Below are positions 1 to 3,802 of a stretch of DNA of 5,130 nt, piece by piece. The position numbers and the translations under genes were made by a program. Origin of the DNA: an uncultured Collinsella sp. (GTDB lineage Bacteria; Actinomycetota; Coriobacteriia; Coriobacteriales; Coriobacteriaceae). The notes beneath the pieces are model-generated. The model saw nothing but the letters and a program-made list of their open reading frames with translations. It was not told the DNA's origin and did no database searches. Location of the stretch: NCBI GenBank assembly GCA_902465425.1, contig CABQNA010000120.1, positions 1 through 5,130 of the forward strand, read 5' to 3'. The first letter of the stretch is position 1; each line of letters begins with the position of its first letter.

Positions 1-738
1 TTCCTGCGCCTGTTCTTGAACCCGGTCATTTTGGTCCAAAGCCTGCCGATCGTCTTTAAGGGCTTCCTTATGTCGCTCTCGATCGTGCTTGTGGCGTTTC
101 CGCTGGCCATTCCCTTCGGTTTCGCCCTATCGCTCATGCGCATTTCCAAGTCGCGCATCCTTCGTTGCCTTGCCGGCATCTATGTGAATATCATCCGTGG
201 TACGCCGGCGTTCCTGCAGATCTATATCGCGTTCTTCGGTCTGCCGTTGGCCGGCGTCAAGGTTGATGACTACGTGCTCGGCGTCATAGTCATGGCCATG
301 AACTCGTCTGCCTATTTGTGTGAGATCTTCCGCGCCGGTATTCAGTCGATCCCCAAGGGCCAAAACGAGGCTGCTCGCTCTCTGGGCATGAATGCCTTCC
401 AGACGCTGCTCTACGTTATGATTCCGCAGACGTTCCGCAATGTTTTGCCTACGCTGACCAGCGAGTTTATCTTGCTTTACAAGGATACGTCGCTGCTTGC
501 GGCCGTGGGTGTGGTCGAGATCGTCATGAACGCCCGTACCATCGTGGCCACGACGGGCTCCATTACACCGTACGTGGTTGCCGCCCTGTTCTATCTGGTC
601 ATCACCCTGCCGCTCGCTCGCTTGGTGAGCGGTCTTGAGGCGAGGCTTTTGGGCACGACCGAGACCAAGAAGAAGCGTCCCGCCAAGAGCGCCGGACAGG
701 TTGTCGCGACGCCTGCCGATCACATCGCCGGTCTGTAA
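1..738 (+). CDS. Polar amino acid ABC transporter permease (HisM/GlnP type), 5' end outside window
   Basis: This is the inner-membrane permease subunit of a polar amino acid importer, which forms the translocation channel and docks the ATPase encoded next. The frame is open to base 1 (245 codons visible). The first in-frame start in the window, TTG at 16, has no ribosome binding site, and sequence before it (FLRLF) reads as normal protein, so the true start is probably upstream. Counting from base 1, hydrophobic segments lie near residues 19-46, 59-83, 91-110, 155-176 and 190-211. The family motif RGTP is at 66-69. The cytoplasmic EAA loop that contacts the ATPase (EAARSLGMN, then IPQ) starts at 123. 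The tail from about 220 is Lys-rich (ETKKKRPAK) and presumably cytoplasmic. The stop codon overlaps the ribosome binding site of the ATPase gene 12 nt downstream, so the two are co-transcribed. The amino acid substrate cannot be told from sequence. An N-terminal fusion to a binding domain cannot be excluded. Confidence 0.93.
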   Translation, partial: FLRLFLNPVILVQSLPIVFKGFLMSLSIVLVAFPLAIPFGFALSLMRISKSRILRCLAGIYVNIIRGTPAFLQIYIAFFGLPLAGVKVDDYVLGVIVMAMNSSAYLCEIFRAGIQSIPKGQNEAARSLGMNAFQTLLYVMIPQTFRNVLPTLTSEFILLYKDTSLLAAVGVVEIVMNARTIVATTGSITPYVVAALFYLVITLPLARLVSGLEARLLGTTETKKKRPAKSAGQVVATPADHIAGL

Positions 739-750
739 GGAGGTCCTATC

Positions 751-1503
751 ATGAGCGAAACCAATAACTCGAACGAGGTCGTCGTCAGTATCAAGAACCT
801 CCAGAAGGCCTTTGGCGATAACGTGGTCCTGCGCGATATCGATCTAGATGTGCACAAGGGTGAGGTCGTTGTGGTCCTGGGCCCTTCGGGCTCGGGCAAG
901 TCGACGATGCTTCGCTGCATCAATCGTCTGGAGCATCCCACGAGCGGCTCGATCATCGTTGAGGGCGTGGACGTGTGCGCCAAGGGTGTCGACCTCAACA
1001 AAGTGCGCACGCACCTGGGCATGGTGTTTCAGCAGTTCAACCTGTTCCCGCACCTGTCGGTCAAAAAGAACGTCATGCTTGCGCAGCAAAAGGTGCTCAA
1101 GCGCAGCAAGGAAGAGGCCGAGAAGATTGCCATCGAGGAGCTGACCAAGGTCGGCCTGGCCGAGCGCATCGACTTTATGCCGAGCCAGCTCTCGGGCGGT
1201 CAGCAGCAGCGCGTGGCGATCGCCCGCGCCCTGTCGATGAATCCACACGTGATGCTCTTTGACGAGGCTACGTCAGCGCTTGACCCCGAGCTTGTCCGCG
1301 ACGTTCTTGGCGTCATGCGCGATCTTGCACGTGACGGTATGACCATGATCGTGGTGACGCACGAGATGGGCTTTGCCCGCGATGTCGCCGACCGCGTGGT
1401 CTTTATGGACGGCGGCGTTATCGTGGAAGAGGGCACGCCGAGCGAGGTCTTCGACCATCCCAAGAGCGAACGCACCAAGGCGTTCTTGGGCAATATCTCG
1501 TAG
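751..1503 (+). CDS. Polar amino acid ABC transporter ATP-binding protein (GlnQ/HisP type)
   Basis: This is the cytoplasmic ATPase that powers the permease encoded just upstream. At 250 aa it has the normal length for the family. All nucleotide-binding motifs are intact: Walker A GPSGSGKST at residues 44-52, Q-loop in FQQFNLFPH (93-101), ABC signature LSGGQQQR (147-154), Walker B VMLFDE (167-172), D-loop SALD (175-178) and switch histidine H204 in VVTHEMGFA. The FQQFNLFPH and THEMGFA versions are typical of the polar amino acid uptake subfamily. The ATG at 751 is preceded by AAGGAGG (737-743) with a 7-nt gap. That site overlaps the TAA of the permease, a tight arrangement favouring translational coupling. 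This appears to be the last gene of the operon, because a strong hairpin follows 20 nt after the stop. The substrate is not determined; glutamine, glutamate, arginine and cystine systems all look alike at this level. Confidence 0.95.
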   Translation: MSETNNSNEVVVSIKNLQKAFGDNVVLRDIDLDVHKGEVVVVLGPSGSGKSTMLRCINRLEHPTSGSIIVEGVDVCAKGVDLNKVRTHLGMVFQQFNLFPHLSVKKNVMLAQQKVLKRSKEEAEKIAIEELTKVGLAERIDFMPSQLSGGQQQRVAIARALSMNPHVMLFDEATSALDPELVRDVLGVMRDLARDGMTMIVVTHEMGFARDVADRVVFMDGGVIVEEGTPSEVFDHPKSERTKAFLGNIS

Positions 1504-1523
1504 CCGGTTGATGTAACTGCCGT

Positions 1524-1571
1524 TACAAAAGAGCGGGGGCTGGACTTGAATCCAGCCCCCGCTCTTTTGTA
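1524..1571. terminator. Bidirectional intrinsic terminator hairpin between convergent genes
   Basis: A perfect 21-bp inverted repeat (arms 1524-1544 and 1551-1571) closes a 6-nt loop, CTTGAA. The stem centre is GC-rich (GCGGGGGCTGGA with its complement) and the outer part is A/T-rich, so each strand ends in a CTCTTTTGT tract after the GC stem. It lies 20 nt after the ATPase stop and about 50 nt beyond the flavodoxin stop on the other strand, where one hairpin can terminate both converging transcripts. The remaining intergenic bases (1572-1620) hold only a second GCTCTTTTG copy (1597-1605) of the right-arm edge, with no gene-like content. Confidence 0.85.
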
Positions 1572-1620
1572 GGGATGGGGATGTGCTTTGATGCAGGCTC
1601 TTTTGGAAGCCCTAGGTTCG

Positions 1621-2040
1621 TTACGCGAGCTCGGCTCCGAGGGCCTTGCAAGCGGTCTCGCCCTCGTCGTCGGGCGCGTCGTAGCAGATGGTGGAGTCCA
1701 CGACGTTGACGCCGGCATCGTCGGCGTCGGCCTTCCAGTTGTCCATCCACTCGCCCTCGGCCCATGAATAGGAGCCAAAGAGGACGACCTTCTTGTCGCC
1801 GAGAGTCTCCTTGACCTCGTCCCACATCGGCTGGAACTCATCGTACTCGAGTTCCTCGGAGCCCATGGCGGGGCAGCCGAAGGCGATGGCGTCATAGCCT
1901 TCGGCCTTGTCTGCGGAGAAGTCGGCGCAGGAGATGACCTCTGCCTCGGCACCCACGGACGTGGCGCCTTCGGCGACGAGGTTTGCCATGGCCTCGGTGT
2001 TGCCCGTGCCGCTCCAGTAGACGACGGCGATCTTGCTCAT
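1621..2040 (-). CDS. Short-chain flavodoxin (Clostridium type)
   Basis: This is a small cytoplasmic FMN electron carrier that can substitute for ferredoxin in low-potential reactions, classically when iron is scarce. The 139-aa length and layout closely match clostridial short flavodoxins. The N-terminal strand runs into the phosphate-binding loop SGTGNTE at residues 10-16 (YWSGTGNTEAMA). The first flavin-flanking loop is GCPAMGSEE (55-63), with the M59-G60 pair where clostridial flavodoxin has Met-Gly. The second loop is FGSYSWAEGEWM (88-99), with W93 placed to stack on the isoalloxazine ring. The protein is acidic, as usual. The ATG at 2040 is preceded on its strand by GAAAGGA (complement of 2047-2053) with a 6-nt gap. 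It follows the DUF3793 gene by 46 nt on the same strand with no obvious promoter or terminator between, so it is probably the second gene of that operon. The physiological partner enzyme is unknown. Confidence 0.96.
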   Translation of the reverse strand: MSKIAVVYWSGTGNTEAMANLVAEGATSVGAEAEVISCADFSADKAEGYDAIAFGCPAMGSEELEYDEFQPMWDEVKETLGDKKVVLFGSYSWAEGEWMDNWKADADDAGVNVVDSTICYDAPDDEGETACKALGAELA

Positions 2041-2086
2041 GTTGAGTCCTTTCAGTTGTGCGGCAGCTTGCCGCGGCTTCTATGTT

Positions 2087-2791
2087 CTATCGGGTTGCCT
2101 GGGCAAGTTGCGCCAAGCTGCAGCCCTGCTGATAGATGTAGGTAAGGTATTGCGTGCATGCACGATAGGAATCGAAGGTCGTGAGCGCCTGTTCGACGTT
2201 TGTGTATACCTTCCAGGCGCCAAAGACCTTATAGTTTTCGCCGTGCTGGACGATAAACTGATGGACATCTTCGTAGGGATAGCCCAAAAAATAGCCAATT
2301 TCGTGGGGGAACTCGCACATGCACCCCGTATCGCAGTGCCTATTTCGCGCGAGTGCGCAGACACTGCCGTCATAGGCGCTTTCTGCGGCATTGCTGCTTG
2401 CCAGCGTGATGCGCGCGGCGAGATGCACCAGGGATGCGGGCAGGTTGTGGACATCGTAACCTTCGGCGACAAGCGCCGTCGTGGCGCGGGGGTCGGAGAG
2501 GTATCGCATGAGGTCCGCAGGGCGGTACACATAGATGAGCGCTCCGCAGGGGCGCCAGACCAAAACGCTCATATGGATCCCGAGCGGCTGGAGCTCGCGG
2601 TTGCATTGGGCTATGACGGCGAGCAGGCGAGAGCGTCGCTCTTCGATTTGAGCGACGCCGAGTTTTCCGTTTTGGTTGGCGTAAACGCCGGGATAGGTAA
2701 AGAGCGAAGCCGGCTTGATACCTGCGAGCGTGGGGGAGCAGTTGCGCACGACAGCCGTTTGGTATGTTGGGATGTCAATGGTTCGAGTCAC
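2087..2791 (-). CDS. DUF3793 family protein
   Basis: I recognise this 234-aa protein as DUF3793, a family of unknown function found mainly in anaerobic Firmicutes and Actinobacteria. The hallmark segments are CSPTLAGIKPASLF (residues 18-31), a middle part with YVYRPADLMRYLSDP (87-101), then FPHEIGYFLGYPYEDVHQFI (161-180) and GAWKVY (191-196). A cysteine cluster (C153, C157, C159) sits just before FPHEIG. Further Cys are at 18, 63, 82, 145, 212 and 224, many for a protein this size, which could allow metal binding or redox chemistry (inference only). There is no signal peptide or membrane segment, so it should be cytoplasmic. The start is GTG at 2791, supported by GAAAGGGG (complement of 2796-2803) 4 nt upstream. 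The next in-frame ATG is near residue 74 and would lose the conserved CxPTLAG region. It is first in an operon with flavodoxin, which suggests a redox- or iron-linked role. I do not assign a function. Confidence 0.88.
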   Translation of the reverse strand: MTRTIDIPTYQTAVVRNCSPTLAGIKPASLFTYPGVYANQNGKLGVAQIEERRSRLLAVIAQCNRELQPLGIHMSVLVWRPCGALIYVYRPADLMRYLSDPRATTALVAEGYDVHNLPASLVHLAARITLASSNAAESAYDGSVCALARNRHCDTGCMCEFPHEIGYFLGYPYEDVHQFIVQHGENYKVFGAWKVYTNVEQALTTFDSYRACTQYLTYIYQQGCSLAQLAQATR

Positions 2792-2830
2792 GTTGCCCCT
2801 TTCGAGCCCTCACTTGTCAGCCTAGGAAAA

Positions 2831-2858
2831 CTTATACACGAAAGTAAGCCATGGTCAA
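2831..2858 (-). promoter_or_regulatory. Sigma-70-type promoter of the DUF3793-flavodoxin operon
   Basis: On the minus strand, TTGACC (complement of 2853-2858) is followed after 16 nt by TATAAG (complement of 2831-2836). These are five-of-six matches to each consensus hexamer. The expected start, near 2824, would give a leader of about 33 nt before the GTG start. No other promoter this good was seen for the operon. Confidence 0.65.
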
Positions 2859-2884
2859 CAAAAAAGTTTGAAGCGGGAAACTAA

Positions 2885-2916
2885 TTGACCGAACGGACAT
2901 GATTTTGGGTTAAGAT
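2885..2916 (+). promoter_or_regulatory. Candidate promoter of the HMA-domain gene, with an unusually long spacer
   Basis: TTGACC at 2885-2890 is a good -35 element, and TAAGAT at 2911-2916 is the best -10 candidate nearby (T, A, A and T of the consensus kept). The spacer is 20 nt, longer than the usual 17, so basal activity may be weak or regulated. An imperfect dyad (ACCGAA at 2888-2893 and TTGGGT at 2905-2910) frames the spacer. The identical TTGACC of the minus-strand promoter faces the other way only 26 bp away, making this a compact divergent control region. Confidence 0.45.
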
Positions 2917-2919
2917 GGG

Positions 2920-2938
2920 GACACCCCATGGGGGTATC
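2920..2938. promoter_or_regulatory. Candidate operator for a CsoR/RcnR-family (DUF156) metal-sensing repressor
   Basis: The inverted repeat GACACCCC-ATG-GGGGTATC pairs at 7 of 8 positions per arm around a 3-bp centre. The core CCCCATGGGG (2924-2933) is a perfect palindrome. Operators of CsoR-family repressors have the form ATACCCC-n-GGGGTAT, which this fits well. It begins 4 bp after the proposed -10 and covers the expected transcription start, where a repressor would block initiation. The downstream gene encodes an HMA metal-binding domain, consistent with copper or another thiophilic metal as signal. No CsoR gene is in the window. A short hairpin in the mRNA leader is an alternative reading. 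Confidence 0.55.
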
Positions 2939-2953
2939 TAGATAGGGCTACTT

Positions 2954-2961
2954 GAAAGGGG
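2954..2961 (+). promoter_or_regulatory. Ribosome binding site fixing the ATG start at 2967
   Basis: GAAAGGGG lies 5 nt before the ATG at 2967. An in-frame TTG at 2952 would place this site inside the coding region and has no site of its own, so the ATG is the start. The same GAAAGGGG is used by the divergent DUF3793 gene. Confidence 0.8.
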
Positions 2962-2966
2962 AACGC

Positions 2967-3350
2967 ATGAGTGACTTGCTCAACCCTGCGAATCTCATCG
3001 TGCTGGCCGTCATTGCCGTCGGCATGTTTTTTGGACTGCGTCGTATTGCCGCTTCGACACACGGGAAGAGTTGCTGCAGCGATGGCGCGAGCGGTAAGAA
3101 GGCCAAAAAGGTTGTTGTGGTGGATACCGATGCGTCACACTACCCCTATAGCGATGAGCTGCTCATCGGCGGCATGAGCTGTGACGGCTGCGCTCAGAAC
3201 GTAGCCAATGCCCTCAATGCACTGGATGGCGTGTGGGCAACGGTGACGTATGCGGACCACACGGCACGCGTGCGCTCTAAGCAGCCGGTTGATCGCGGTG
3301 TCCTCGAGACGGCCGTGAAAGACGCAGGCTACTACGTCATGACGCTGTAA
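2967..3350 (+). CDS. Membrane-anchored heavy-metal-associated (HMA) domain protein
   Basis: This 127-aa protein has two parts. Residues 9-25 (NLIVLAVIAVGMFFGLR) form one hydrophobic helix followed by basic residues and a short Cys-containing stretch (GKSCCSDG, C36-C37). This recalls the small FeoB-associated Cys-rich membrane proteins. A Lys-rich linker (43-48) leads to an HMA fold from about residue 63 to the end, with the metal-binding motif GMSCDGC (C72, C75) and the closing AGYYV typical of copper chaperones and CopA N-terminal domains. Positive charges after the helix suggest that the C-terminal domain faces the cytoplasm. The expected role is to bind Cu(I) or another soft metal at the membrane and pass it to a transporter (inference; no transporter is in the window). 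The gene stands alone, convergent with the YolD-like gene 26 nt away, and is preceded by a CsoR-like operator. The metal is not certain; a role with iron uptake is the main alternative. Confidence 0.88.
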   Translation: MSDLLNPANLIVLAVIAVGMFFGLRRIAASTHGKSCCSDGASGKKAKKVVVVDTDASHYPYSDELLIGGMSCDGCAQNVANALNALDGVWATVTYADHTARVRSKQPVDRGVLETAVKDAGYYVMTL

Positions 3351-3376
3351 GCGCCGTCTTGGATGCATTTCCTTGT

Positions 3377-3802
3377 CTAGGCTCGTCCGCGCAGCTCGAT
3401 GTCTTGGATATCGTCGAAGTCGATGGCGATATCTTTGAGCTTGAGGAGCTTGAAGGCGGGGAGCGCCTCGTCGAGGATGCCGGTGCGGCTGCGATAGCCG
3501 TATGTATCGTAATAGGTGACACGAACCAAGTCGCCACGTTTGAGACCCTCGAGTTTTTTAGAAAGCACGAGGGCTTTTTCTTCCGTGAGCTCACGTTTTG
3601 GCTCGATGGTGATTTCCTGCTTGCGCACGAGTTCGTAGTATCCCGTGAGGGCGGCAAAGGGCATAAACTGTGCGGCGCGGTTGGCGCGCACGGCACCGTT
3701 GGCAGTGAGGTTGGGGTCGGCGGCGCGGCGTCTGCCCTCGGGGTCCGCCAAGCGCTCGAAGGCGGTCGGCGGGCGCACGGGCTGTTGTTTGGGTTTAGGC
3801 AC
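3377..3802 (-). CDS. YolD-like family protein
   Basis: This 141-aa protein belongs to the YolD-like family, small proteins commonly encoded beside UmuC-type Y-family polymerases in Gram-positive bacteria and thought to act with them in damage tolerance. The core is RANRAAQFMPFAALTGYYEL near residues 39-58, matching the family's RAxQFxPFAALxGY signature. A charged helical region (EEKALVLSKKLEGLKRGD) follows, then a beta-rich end with RVTYYDTYGYRSRTG. The N-terminal 30 or so residues are Pro- and Arg-rich and probably disordered. I chose GTG at 3802 because GGAGG (complement of 3808-3812) sits 5 nt before it. A TTG at 3814 would put that site within the coding region. The gene overlaps the 3' end of the polymerase gene by 8 nt, with its ribosome binding site inside that gene, so translation is probably coupled. 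No enzymatic activity is predicted; its exact biochemical role is not established. Confidence 0.87.
   Translation of the reverse strand: MPKPKQQPVRPPTAFERLADPEGRRRAADPNLTANGAVRANRAAQFMPFAALTGYYELVRKQEITIEPKRELTEEKALVLSKKLEGLKRGDLVRVTYYDTYGYRSRTGILDEALPAFKLLKLKDIAIDFDDIQDIELRGRA

Noticed and set aside
16..18. TTG as the start of the permease
   Set aside because: No ribosome binding site precedes it and the frame continues to the window edge with plausible protein sequence, so the gene most likely starts outside.
1524..1571. tRNA-like look of the hairpin (a loop area reading GGACTTGAATCC)
   Set aside because: There is no cloverleaf, acceptor stem or CCA context; a single perfect stem-loop explains the bases.
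1200..1952. A 250-aa minus-strand open frame spanning the ATPase 3' end, the terminator and much of flavodoxin
   Set aside because: It crosses a strong terminator hairpin and two well-supported genes in other frames, and its product is a Ser/Pro/Arg-rich low-information sequence typical of shadow frames.
2033..2884. A 283-aa plus-strand open frame opposite the DUF3793 gene, longer than that gene itself
   Set aside because: The minus strand carries clear DUF3793 motifs, a good ribosome binding site and a promoter. The plus-strand product resembles no family I know, overlaps the flavodoxin start, and looks like a by-product of GC-rich codon use.
2952..2954. TTG as the start of the HMA protein
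   Set aside because: It would place the GAAAGGGG ribosome binding site within the coding region; the ATG at 2967 has correct spacing.
3330..3376. A terminator between the convergent HMA and YolD-like genes
   Set aside because: Only a 4-bp pairing (GACG with CGTC) and no T-tract were found, so I do not call a terminator there.
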